NCBI GenBank assembly: GCA_030770425.1
Contig: JASJFT010000031.1
Span: forward strand, 248,001 to 312,000
DNA: 64,000 bases
Direction: 5' to 3'
DNA from: Darksidea phi
Lineage: Eukaryota > Ascomycota > Dothideomycetes > Pleosporales > Lentitheciaceae
Shown: piece by piece, positions 53,868 through 64,000 of the stretch
Position numbering within the stretch: the stretch's first letter is position 1
Layout of the letters: each line of letters begins with the position of its first letter
Notes under the pieces: model-generated
Seen by the model: the letters and a program-made list of their open reading frames with translations, nothing else
What the model was told of the DNA's origin: nothing
Databases searched by the model: none
Translations under genes and position numbers: made by a program

Positions 53868-55848
53868 ATGACGAGCCTCGCCATGTCCGACTCTACCGCC
53901 GATGAGAAGTGGGCGTTCAGCCTCATGGCTGCCGTTGGCGCTAACATGGACCGGCTGCGCCAAAGCATCAACAACCTGTGCCAGCTCCACGACCGCTGGA
54001 GGGACAACAGCGGCGTCTCCATCAACCTGATCGCGCAATTGACGGCGCTGAAATCGAGCCTGAGCGAAATGCAAGACTGGATGAAATATGCGATTGGTGA
54101 TATGCATCCGCAGCTACTCAAGGACCTGGATCTGCTCATGACCTCGTGCTTGTTGATGATAAGGAATCTGGACGACTTGCTTGCCGAACTACGACAGCCG
54201 GATCACGACAAGACCGACTGGGCCATCATACTGAAGTTTAAAGTTGGGAGCAGATCGATGAGCCGGTTGCGAAGCGTTGCAAAGCGCCAAAACGACGCTG
54301 TGAGCCTGCTTCTCGCAGCCTGCAAATGGTGAGTCCCTCGGCTACCGCACGTTTGTGGAGACGCCGTTGAGGCTAACTGGCAACAGCCACACGACAGCTC
54401 AACGAAAGATTTTACTGCACAAAAGCAGGCAAATCAGGAAAGAGGACTCTTCGTCGCTGCACACACTGGTGCGGACGTCGAGATGGAATGGCCAAGCTAT
54501 CAGGGTCCTCACACAGCTCTCTCGAATGATTCAATGGTTCCGATTCCTCTTCTATGTCAAACTGTTCCGGGGAGGTCCGGAAGAGATGCCCACAGAGCAA
54601 GACTATCTGGATGCGGCAGCCGCCATGCGTTCCGAAGCTATCGATCGCAAACTAAAAGAAGATGCGACTACGCTGCGGCGGGAAACTAAGCTCGTTCTTA
54701 TGGGCCTGCCCAACAGCGGCAAAGACCTAATCATGCGACAAATGAAAGTCCTCTACGCAGAAGGATATCCTCGAGACGAGCGAATGCAATATATCTACGC
54801 CGTTCGCTCCACCATCCGCCTCCTCATCCACTCAATCATCGACCTCCTAAAAGACACCGGCATCAACCTCTCCGAAGACCGAAACCAAGACTTTGCCGTT
54901 CTTCTCCATGAAGTCGAAACCGTTGATATAAATCGCATAACCCCTGCCGCCGTTCACGCAGTCGAAAACCTCTGGTCTAGCCCCGAGTTTTCCACCCTCT
55001 ACGTCAAGAACTTCGAGATCGACTTCCCACAATACGCAACCTACTACACACAACAATTAGCACGCATCGCTACAGAAGACTACGTTCCTACCGAAGCCGA
55101 CATCATCCATCTAAACCAATCCATGGGCGGCATCAAAGAGCTGCGCTTCAACTGGGACGAGCTCGAGGTCCACCTATTCAACATAAGCGGCTACGTTCCA
55201 GAGCAGTTCCGAAAGCGTTGGTTCCACCAACTCGAAAACGCCACTGCACTCCTCTACACCGTCGACGTATCTACCTACGACCGCCCCTACTTGGGGCAAC
55301 CTACAGAATCACAGCTCCTAGACGACCTTGCAACCTTTGAGTTTTGGGCCAATAGTCCCAAATTCTCGGGCTCCTCAGTGGTCCTCATCCTGAACAATTT
55401 TACTCGCTTCCGCGAAAAACTCCAACACTCACCCCTCACAACGTTCTTCCCAGATTACACTCCCCCCACCGACAATACCGATCCTGAAACATCAGCGCGT
55501 CAATACATCCTCCGCCGCTTCAAAGACGTAAACCGGAACCGACTTTCCCTCTATTCGTTCTGGGTAGACCTCGATATGAGCGATAACCAGCACCTCTACG
55601 CCGCCCTCAAGAAAACGTTACAGCACATTCAACAACGCAAAGCGAGGAGCGAAGTCTGGGATGCGAGTACAACGGGTGGGAGTAGAACGGGAACGGCAGG
55701 ACGCAGTACGCCGGTGAACCGGAATCGGAGTATGACGACAAATCCTAGCGGTACGCTGAGAAGTAGGGGCAGCATAAGTGGGACAGGCATGACGAGTTCG
55801 GGGATGAGTGGCACAGTTACTACAACGGAGTCGATGTCGCCGCGATGA
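53868..55848 (+). CDS. G-alpha-like protein with STAND-type N-terminal domain, degenerate GTPase
   Basis: Exons 53868-54328 and 54387-55848 give 640 aa. Residues 1-155 are helical and match the N-terminal domain found on fungal STAND NTPases (DLLMTSCLLMIRNLDDLLAE, then MSRLRSVAKRQNDAVSLLLA). From about 250 the sequence follows a heterotrimeric G-alpha: KLVLMGLPNSGKDLIMRQMK with the helical domain after it, and FNISGYVPEQFRKRW at switch II. The nucleotide contacts are altered: the P-loop (260-267) has Asp instead of Ser/Thr after the Lys, switch II lacks DVGGQ (NISGY at 419-423), and the NKxD motif reads NNFT (490-493). It is probably a pseudo-GTPase. A Gly/Ser/Thr-rich tail ends the protein, and no N-myristoylation site remains. 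Confidence 0.8.
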
Positions 55849-56271
55849 GAGGCCGCGATGGATTGAATTGGGATAATACGAATCTCTTTAGGTGGGCGGA
55901 GTTATCGGTGATTTCAGGCATTTCATGGAGGTTTAGTGATATACCAGGCTTTGGCCTACGTGTTAGGGAGGGTTCGGGTCTCAAACGGGTTACACCGAAC
56001 GGTCATTTGCCTTTCCTATACGTTAATAATAATGGTGATTTCGAAATGAGTGTCGTTAGCTAGTTATATAGCAAAAGGGGGCTGGTTCTGATCCTGCAAT
56101 CACCATCAATGTCCAACAAACTCCAACACAATGACCTCCATCTTGCGCACACAACCAGCGTACTATTTCTAGCGCACTATGTCTGACTTCCCAGTTACCA
56201 TAGACCTACCAACAGCAACACGATCACACCACTCGAAAGCATGTACAAGTATACGAGGTGTGGACGAGCAT
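55849..56271. other. Short convergent spacer
   Basis: The 423-bp gap between the stops of two convergent genes must carry both terminators. Open frames here overlap the NRAMP gene on the other strand and are shadows. Confidence 0.5.
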
Positions 56272-58259
56272 TTACGCAACGCCCAAACCCACAAGCACCA
56301 ACAGCGCAACATTCATAACAACAATGACGCCCCAAATGACGAGCGCAAACCCGGCGGTAATCCAATGATTTCTCATCTGAACAAACTGCTCCTCACCCTC
56401 TACGCCGTCGCCTCCGCTCTGCCCATCTTCACGCCGAACAGCAACCTTCATATAATGCCCGCGACAAGTAAACCAGATCAAGGGCGCGCTAACGAACGGC
56501 AGAATAACGCTGAGGGCGACTTGGGAACCTTGGAGGGCTTTACCGAGGCCCTCGCGACCCACAGCGCCGGCGATGATAATGGAAGGTGTGATGCTGATAA
56601 GGCGGGTGATAAGACGGCGGATCCAGGGTTTAAGTGACCAGTTGAGCTGGCCTTCCGAGACCATTTGTCCAGCTATAGTGCATACGATCCCAGCACTCGT
56701 CCCGCTGAGGAGTAACGCGAGCGCAAAGAGCGTTCCAGCGATCGGCGCGATGCTTCTAGACAACAGAGCATGGATGGAGAAGAGATCGGCATCATCGGCT
56801 TCGGGGAGGCCGTAGAGCGAGGCACCAGCGACGATGAGGATGGCGCTGTTTACGAAGAGGGCGAAGGTGAAGAGGGAGAAAGCTAGTTCGACGATGGAGT
56901 AGGACATGCAGGATTTAATGGCCGCAAGGGAGGGTTTGTATTTTATCCTGTCGTTAAGGGAGTCGGTTTCGAGAAGGTTGGCGGATTCGTGGGCTTCGTC
57001 ATATTCGCGGAGGCGCGGTTGCACGATGCCGGAGCCTAGGTAGAGACTGTGGGGCATGACGGTTGCGCCGAGGATGCCGCAGGATTGGTAGAGACTTGGT
57101 GCGCGTAAATATGGTTGTAGAGGAAGGAGAACGCGAGGGACTTACGCCTGCGACTGAATGATGGTGGAGGAGGGAAGATAGCCCTTGAAGACATCACCAA
57201 TTGGTGATTTGATCTTGCTGAGCTCGAAAGCGAAGCAAGTCACTACACCGAGCACTAGCGCCATGACGAAGTACTCGAACGCTCTCACAGCTTTCATCGT
57301 CCCTGATGGCCGGTAGAAGATGAGAATGATAAGGACATCGACGATGGAGATGGCACATCCGGCGACAAGGGGTACTTTGAGGAGAATGTTTAAGGCAATT
57401 GCAGTGCCGATGACCTTCAACTACGCATTAGCTACCATCCGGTCTACCTGCGGACGGAGCATACCTCGGCGATATCAGTCGCAATGATGGCCGATTCTGC
57501 AAAGGCATAGAGAACATAGTTGAGCCATGAAGGAAGGTTAGCCTTGCAATTTTCAGCAAGGTTCATTCCCGTCACGGAGCCTAGTTTGATGCACAAAGAC
57601 TGGAGGAAGATGGCGAAGATGTTGGACATCAGAACGATGAAGAGAAGTTTGAACCTGAAGGAGGCACCGGCAGCGACATCGGTGGCGTAATTTCCTATTT
57701 TTAGTTAGCGAACTATCTCAATCGACCATTTGAATGGACTTGTCATGATTGATGTGCGTGCGTGTTGGAGGAGAGGCACGTGATGATAAGTGAACGTGCG
57801 GCCACAGGTTTCATCGGATGTATCGAATAGGAAAAGCAGCGTACCAGGATCAATATATGCCACAGCGACCATGAACCCAGGTCCCACGAATTTAGTATAC
57901 TTGCGTAGTACTGCTAGCAATTTCTGCGAAATGCCACGGCCAACCAAGCGCCTGTTATCACTGGCACCGGCACCGCTCCCATTAGAGACCAGGGCCTTCT
58001 CTTCTCCGACGATAATATTTCCCCTGCCGTCAAGCGCCTTGAGCCCGATTGCATCCCCCTCTTCTTTGGCGGTATTCTGTTCGTCCGTCTCAGTCTCGTT
58101 TGCAGGCCCGTCTGCAGTATCTATACAACGGTCGCTGCGCAGTCTAGCATTTGCCATGTGGTCCATATCCACTGTCATCGTTGTGCCGGCATTGAGCACA
58201 TTGGGGTTCTGGTTGTAGCCCTCTGTGAAGAGGGGATCGACGCGTGAGGGACAATTCAT
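56272..58259 (-). CDS. NRAMP-family divalent metal transporter
   Basis: Exons 57845-58259, 57465-57694, 57146-57414 and 56272-57094 give 578 aa. The protein imports Mn2+, Fe2+ or related ions with protons, like yeast Smf1-3. The metal-binding DPGN motif of helix 1 is complete after splicing (AYIDPGNYATD, with the intron between the Pro and Gly codons). The helix-6 motif reads ATVMPHSLYLGSG, keeping the MPH triad. Other helices are clear (VALSVILPFVSAPLIWF, WGVIVVMNVALLVLVGLG). The N-terminal 110 residues are cytosolic, Asp/Glu/Ser-rich and probably regulatory. The acceptor of intron 2 could be either of two AGs six bases apart, both in frame. Location, plasma membrane or vacuole, is not determinable. 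Confidence 0.93.
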
Positions 58260-59579
58260 GATGGATTGTCCACGTCTCGCTGAGGTTCGTGGTCGCGGCT
58301 AGCGTTCAGGTGTAGGAGGAGAAGACGATCTAGAGGAAGGGAGAAAAGAATCAGGTAGAGGCAGAAGCTCACAGCGATCTGTGTGGGGTAAGTTAAGGTG
58401 ATATACCCGTCCCTAGTCTAGCTGCTAGTCCACGCACCTTTCCTTCCGAACCTAGTTCGGGCCACGGCTCCATCCGCGAACCACATATGCGCGCATGCAC
58501 ATAAACCAACGCTCGCTCCACACATGCAGGTGTCGTCCGTCCTTCCTAACCAGAAAGGTGCCGGTCCGGCGAGATGTCGGTGTAGTGCTTGCAGCAGAAC
58601 AATAACCACGCATCAGCAGTCCGTCCATCACAATCCACACCATCTGCTCGCGTCAGATAAACTGTATCCATTCGCTCATAGCAGTGTCAAATGCTTACTT
58701 AGCTCACATGATGCGCTGCTAAGAATTACTCATGTCGTCGTTCGCGTCTGGCGATTCTTTGTTTGCGGATATGAACAAACGTCGCATCTGCAAGCCACAT
58801 CTGCACGGATAACCAAGCGAACTTCTAATCTGCGGGCCGAGCGCGGCATGCATGAACAGCCCGTTGGCGCAAAAGCGAACTCAAATCATCGCTCCTAGAA
58901 AATATCATGGCCCCGGTGACTGTTCGGAACGTCCATACCCGATGCACACCAGCCCACAAAAAGAAAAAAAAAAAAAAAAAAAGCGGACACGCTGTAAAAT
59001 CGTAGAATTGCTCGTGAATAGTCTAGCGGTTGAAGTCATCCTATTCAAGAAGAAGGGTTCTCATGCATCTAAGGTAATCTTTCCAAAGTAAATACTCGCC
59101 AAAACATATCGAGAGACACCAGCAAGGTAAAAACATGGAGGTCAAAACGAGTAATGTCATCCCATCATCAGTCATACCGTCGACCTCTAATCGCGTAGAG
59201 GGGAGGGAAAAGTTCAACCACACCTGCATCGGATGAATGAATTAAGAATAATAGAACCGGCCCATGACTCGGAAATTTACGAGTTGATATGAATCCATGC
59301 GAAGGCCAGGCAGGTAAAACGGAATAGATGAATTCCGTTGTACGCCTTAGCAACAGAAAGCAAAAAGTCAGTCAGCCAGCCACGATTGACGGGTGCCTTA
59401 AAGCGAGAAAAGTCCTCGAGTGTTCAAATGAATGACAGACACCATTCGCCGTAAAATGTAGGACGGTGATCCCTTCTGGATAAGATGAAATATTGGCCCC
59501 AAATTGACGATGTGTTTCGGAACGCCGTAAGATGCCTATGCCCAGCCCCAGGATGCATGAATCATGAACAGTACGATCA
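58260..59579. other. Intergenic with poly-A tract
   Basis: Promoter region of the NRAMP gene followed by the 3' region of cdc24. An A-rich tract of about 24 bases near 58961-58983 (a run of 19 A preceded by AAAAAG) is the only notable feature; it may be a retro-transcript trace or a plain homopolymer. Confidence 0.5.
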
Positions 59580-62500
59580 TCAGCGTTGACAAAAGAGCTC
59601 AATCTCGCCTAGTTGCTGCCCGCCAGGATTGATATCTCGCTGCTGCTCTTTCCAAGTCTCGAATGCCTCTTGTACGTCCTCGTCCGATTGGATGCTAACA
59701 AAATCGTCGTCGTCCAAGTACTTCAGCTTTACTTGGCCTGAACTGAGAGATACGTTGGTTGAACGCTGCAGTTTCGCATCGATGCGGTCTTTCAAAGACT
59801 GGAAGCTGATGTTTGTGCTCACAACGAGCGTCATCGTGCTACCTGCAGCGGGACAGTGCACTTTGACCTTGAGTTGTGTGGGAATGCTACCATGGCCCTC
59901 ATGTGGCGCTGATGTGTGGTTAGGGAGTGGTGGCGACATCGTCCGCGAATCCATTGAGGCAGGTGTCAAAGTGCCTTGGCTGCGCTCAAATGATGAAGCA
60001 GGTGTCATAGTCCTCCCAATAGGGCCCATGCTAGGATCTCGACGAGCGGCTGCGCCGGGATAATCAGAGTTTGCCAACTCTTGCGCAGTTCGTTGCTGTA
60101 TAAGCCGATCTCTTTGTATGGCGGGTGATTGTGTTGCGGCTCGTGCGGGCAGAGTGTTTGGCGAGCTGTTCTGGCTGCGATTCACGATCGCTGCGTTGTA
60201 GGCGTAATGTGTTGGAAACGGCGGCATCTCAGGGACTTGCGCGTGTTGTCCATTCGGTAGACGCCTCCCGGGATGGTTGGCGTTGTGTATGTCTGGACTA
60301 CTTGCTGCCCTGAGCCGACCTTGCGCTATGGAAGCTGAGTTGGCAGTAGGAGGTAGGGACGGCCGTTGCATGGCGCGATTCGTCGGATACTGTCCAGGTC
60401 CCATAGAACTGTCACGGGGAACGTGGCCTCGCGCCGGTGCTGTGTACCGGTTGTTCTCTTCGTAGCCGGTCGGCGGCGCTTGTCGAGGGAATGGGAATGT
60501 GCCAGCAGAGGAGGAGCTCGTCCGAGCATTTGAAAACGTGGACATTGGAGACTCTGCAACCGGAGAGAAGTACGAGTCCTGATTGCCGGAATTAGCGAGC
60601 TGCTGGGTGCGCAGGGTTAGTGGGGCCTGAGAGGAATAGGCCATAGGAAAACGTGGAGGTGGTACCCTGCCGTCTACTTCGTTCGCACTCTCGCCCGTCG
60701 TTGATCGAGAGCGCGGTGGGACACTTGAGCTGGTTTGTCTCATGCCGTAACTATCCTGTGAATAGCCAGGAACAACCGTATCCACATCCTCACCATCCTC
60801 TTCATCGTCGTCCTCTCGGTAGGGGTTCTCCAAGACTTGGTCTCGCATATAATTGAATTGGGTGTCAGATGGTTTTGATTGCGTCGTGCTGCTGCTGGAC
60901 CGCGCCTGGTCTTTCCAAACGCGTCGTTGAGTATCGACTTGGGTTGCCCATTTCTTCATGGTGTCTTCGGAGTTGAAACGTATGATGAAATTCTCAATGC
61001 CTGGATCCCCTTTCCAGAAGATCTGGCACGTGTATGACCCTGAAAGAACAAACAGACGTTAGAAATGGCGAGTAAGTGCATTGAGCTGGCTTTTCCTACC
61101 TGGCTTTTGCAGCGAAACGGTCTCGGTGACGTTTTGCATGAAGATCCGACCTTTCAGCTGAAGCCTTGGTTTTCCGGTCTTGGTCATGAGGGTCTTGTTC
61201 ATCTTCTTCGCTTTATTCGCGCTTAACTCCTTGCAGCATAGTAGGATCATCTCGAACAGATATATCTTGTACTGAACATAGTGTTCGTTAGTAAATTTTG
61301 ACAATCCATATCAACGGGAATAAACGTGGGATATCACGAAAATGAGAGCTTACATCTCGCTCTTCGTTCTTGCCGCCCATCCCATCCCCCTTTAAGACGG
61401 TGTACTGTCCATAGAGCAAGAGTTCGCCGAACCCTTCGATTCGGTGGCCTTTCCAGTCTTCGACCAGGGTCTTGAGTTCCTCAACGGCTTCCATGCGATC
61501 TTCACGATCGATAGCTGCATTGGTCCTCTCTAGTACGGCTTGAGCCGCAACGATACCGCTGGAAATATCCTCTTTACGTTGTTCGTCGAGATCGCCCTTG
61601 TCTCGGAGTTCCTGTCGAGGTTAGGATGGAAGCGGCGGTTCTTTCGGAGGGGAGACTTTACCTTCAACAATAAGGGATATTTGGCTAACCGCTGGAATGG
61701 TTTCAAGAGGAAAGACGTCAACGTAGTTGTTGACTCGACCATTTGCTGCATCTCAGGAGAGCCACCCGTCTCTTTGAGCTTGTCGAACTCTCGTACAGCT
61801 ATCTCTTCACATCTCTTCTGGTTCGCAATATATGGCTCGTACACCTTGAACGCTTCCTTATAAAGAACAAAGAGGTTGCCCCAGTTCTGCTCCGAGGCAG
61901 GCTGGGCATTGGTTTGCTCCACACGAATCAAAAATCGTCGTTGGAAGTCCAGGAGTGCGTTCAAGTTCAGGAAGATGTCGTGCACCGTGTCGCCGGTTAC
62001 ATTTCCCTTCTCTTCGACGAGCATCTTAAACGACTGCAGAAGTTCCAGGTGCTGCACGTATGTCCGCTCCGTCTTGACCAATTCGTCGATGATGTGCTCT
62101 CGCTGAGAGCGCTTTACCGTCGAGTTCACAGAAGCACTGTCGGACGTTGTGGTGTCGGTAGTGATGATGCCCATTTGAACTAGAATGTCGAGAACACGGT
62201 TCACCACATTCACGACCTGAAGGCTTGTTAGCTCTGATGTGGCCATAGCCGCCGGGTGCTATTACCTTCACGAAGCCGGTGGTATCGTCGCCGTACAGGT
62301 CTCCAATGATGAAGCATTCCTCCGAGGGGAACTTGAGCTCGCCGATGCAGGCCTGCAGGAACTTGTATGTAGCCATCTTCTCAAACTTCTTCGCGTTGTT
62401 CTCGGTCAGCTTGGAGTCGTCGACGACGAGCCGCACCTTCGGTCCCAAGGCATTGTAAATGTCCATCAGTGGATAGCCCCTCCGCAGGGTCCTCCAGATC

Positions 62501-62919
62501 AATGTGACCGGGTCATCGTCGTCAGCGGCTTTGTTCTCCTCCTCGACCATCCACCGCTCAAAGCCTGGGATTGCCCGCAGGCGCAGCTGCAGCTGGAGAC
62601 ATCGCTGGAAGAGCGAGGTGTCTTTGCCGGCGCGCAGATTGAGAACGCTGTCGGCAGCCTCGATCTGCCCGCCATTCACGGGTGTGGAGGAGGGGAAGAC
62701 GGGCGGCTGCCCCCCAAAGAGCGTCGACGAGCTCGTGGCCTGGGTGCTCTGGGTGTCGCGCGCGCTGCTGTGCGAGTAGCTGGAGTACTGGCTCTGGTAG
62801 CTTTGGTGAGACATGAGGGGGGGCCCGCCGCTGGAGTTCAGGCGAGTGTGCGAAGAGGCGGTCGGCGACGTCTGGGAGGGTTCGGGGCGCGCAAGTCCAG
62901 AGTGCAAGGCTAACTCCAT
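59580..62919 (-). CDS. cdc24: Rho guanine-nucleotide exchange factor Cdc24
   Basis: Exons 62266-62919, 61662-62216, 61354-61611, 61100-61271 and 59580-61039 give 1032 aa. It activates Cdc42 (and possibly Rac) at sites of polar growth. Domain order is diagnostic: a Ser-rich start, the calponin-like CDC24 region (about 100-215, FERWMVEEENKAADDDDPVT), a DH domain (about 255-430, ELVKTERTYVQHLELLQSFK to KPFQRLAKYPLLLK), a PH domain (about 460-600, LLLYGQYTVLKG to FIIRFNSEDTMKKWA), a long disordered Ser/Pro/Arg-rich linker, and a C-terminal PB1 domain with the acidic loop KLKYLDDDDFVSIQSDEDVQ that binds the Bem1 scaffold. All introns are 49-82 nt and in phase. It is conserved and probably essential. 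Confidence 0.96.
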
Positions 62920-64000
62920 GCTAGACGCTCATTTCCTACGGTCGCAGGTCGCGGGAGAGAGGTGGAGTGGAGTGCGTGGGTGGCGGCGGAACGCTAGGAC
63001 CTAGCACGTCTGACGAGGCTCTGCTCTGGCACACACGGGCAGGAGCGAATCTTGGGACGACAGCAACGACGGTCTGCCGGCGGCGGTGTGGTGGTGCGGG
63101 ATAGGAGCCTGGAATGCAAGACTCGGGTCGCGGTGCGCTTCGCTCCTCGGAGTTGGGTTGTGGGATGCTGGAGGCTGCAGTGGGCGGCAGATGGACGATA
63201 GGGGTGGTCGTTTCAGCATGCGGCGGGCATGGCTCCCACGTGACCCGGACAAGGCCCTGGGCGATCAAGCACTAAAGCTTCGGCCTTTAGCCGCATCGAC
63301 CAGCGCCCGTTGGACCATGAAACAACGGCCGCCCGTGTCTTTTTCCTTTTTCCACAGCCTCACTGCCAGGCGCAGAGGCGTAGACCTCTGCACCACCAAG
63401 GCGCGAAGTGGCAACGCCGCCGAGTCCTGCGCCTGCGCGAGAGGCAGTCTGATGCCCTCGACCACCACTGCACTTGGCCGTGATTGCGATCGCTGGCCAT
63501 CTTCCGACCGTCTTTCAGATTTGCAATTCGCCTTGCTTTTTGCAGGGCCTGGCAGTCCATTCCCACCACGTTCATGCTCGAGCGGCAGTCACTGGTGCGC
63601 CTCGACAAATCGGCGGTTTCGTCACAAAGCAGCGACGCATACGAGCAACGGCTTGCATCACAATCAACTCAAATATTGCTGCAACGCTGCTGCCACCAAT
63701 AGGACTCGCCACTGGCTGTGTCATGCAACGAACGGTCGCCAATCCAATAGCTTTGTGCGTGCTCCTCCAGCCGTGGGGGTGGCCTTGGTCCACTACTAGA
63801 TGGGGCAAATGGTAGAGATGCTTGTGTGAGCTGCGTGTTTCTGTCCGCGAGCTGAACAGCTGAATATGGATCCGAGTAAGGGTCGTCGCACCCTCCAGTC
63901 CAAGTAACGATGTGAGGAGCACGCTTTCAGGCCCATGCAATCCAGCCAAAATACCCGCCCATGGCAGTTTGCCTGCGTGTTTCGCTCGACCGCGCCTATT
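62920..64000. other. Intergenic at right edge
   Basis: The promoter of cdc24 lies in the first few hundred bases. Open frames further right occur on both strands together and show no domain. Near 63924-63966 a 43-bp stretch resembles 28383-28426 (shared AATCCAGCCAAAAT), hinting at a second dispersed sequence. Confidence 0.45.

Noticed and set aside
58961..58983. A-rich tract considered as the tail of a retrotransposed element
   Set aside because: No target-site duplication or retrotransposon sequence could be seen next to it; a plain homopolymer is simpler.
62239..62913. 224-codon plus-strand frame
   Set aside because: Antisense to the CH-region exon of cdc24; composition mirrors the opposite codons.

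Overview
The window is nuclear DNA from a filamentous ascomycete (Pezizomycotina), most likely a Dothideomycete; the class is inferred from overall gene style and is not proven. The evidence is short GT-AG introns of mostly 47-95 nt with CTAAC/CTGAC-like branch sites, a HET-domain gene, a fungal Zn2Cys6 regulator, a Cdc24 with CH-DH-PH-PB1 order, and an ankyrin/CorA-like surveillance-type protein. Coding regions below were rebuilt by hand by joining exons whose reading phases agree across splice sites.

Layout. 1-3.7 kb: a HET gene cut by the left edge, then a Ser/Thr-rich single-pass membrane protein. 5.2-5.8 kb: a small protein with a dsRNA-binding-like fold. 5.8-9.1 kb: GC-rich and without a convincing gene. 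9.1-16.2 kb: a compact block of a Dabb-domain protein, an MFS monocarboxylate-type transporter divergent from a cupin protein, the farnesyltransferase beta subunit and a membrane/coiled-coil protein. 16.2-24.7 kb: long intergenic spacers around a Zn2Cys6-type regulator, ending in a five-exon aldo-keto reductase. 25-28.4 kb: a four-unit polyubiquitin gene, a frameshifted SnoaL/DUF4440-like gene and two copies of a short dispersed repeat. 28.6-38.3 kb: the accessory core, with a 14-exon ankyrin-CorA-like gene (1543 aa), a decayed cytochrome P450, an intact short-chain dehydrogenase and a third repeat copy. 38.7-42.8 kb: a 2H-phosphoesterase-like protein and GDP-mannose pyrophosphorylase. 42.8-49.1 kb: gene-poor, with broken reading frames. 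49.1-63 kb: housekeeping and signalling genes: beta-carbonic anhydrase, an F-box/WD40-like protein with an Arg/Gly tail, a degenerate G-alpha-like protein carrying a STAND-type N-terminal domain, an NRAMP metal transporter and Cdc24.

How the genes relate. Several conserved genes belong to cell polarity, membrane anchoring and wall building (Cdc24, the CAAX farnesyltransferase that prenylates small GTPases, and the GDP-mannose supply for glycosylation), but they are scattered and form no cluster. The HET protein, the ankyrin-CorA-like protein and the STAND-N/G-alpha hybrid are the kind of genes linked in fungi to non-self recognition and signal surveillance. The P450 remnant beside an intact SDR may be what is left of a small metabolic cluster.

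Most unusual items: the G-alpha-like protein that has lost every visible GTP-binding signature; the dispersed element with about 14-bp flanking direct repeats; the polyubiquitin gene with the same intron position in two successive units; a GC-AG intron plus micro-exons in the ankyrin-CorA gene; and a nearly perfect 30-bp palindrome upstream of the Zn2Cys6 gene. No tRNA, rRNA or CRISPR array was recognised.
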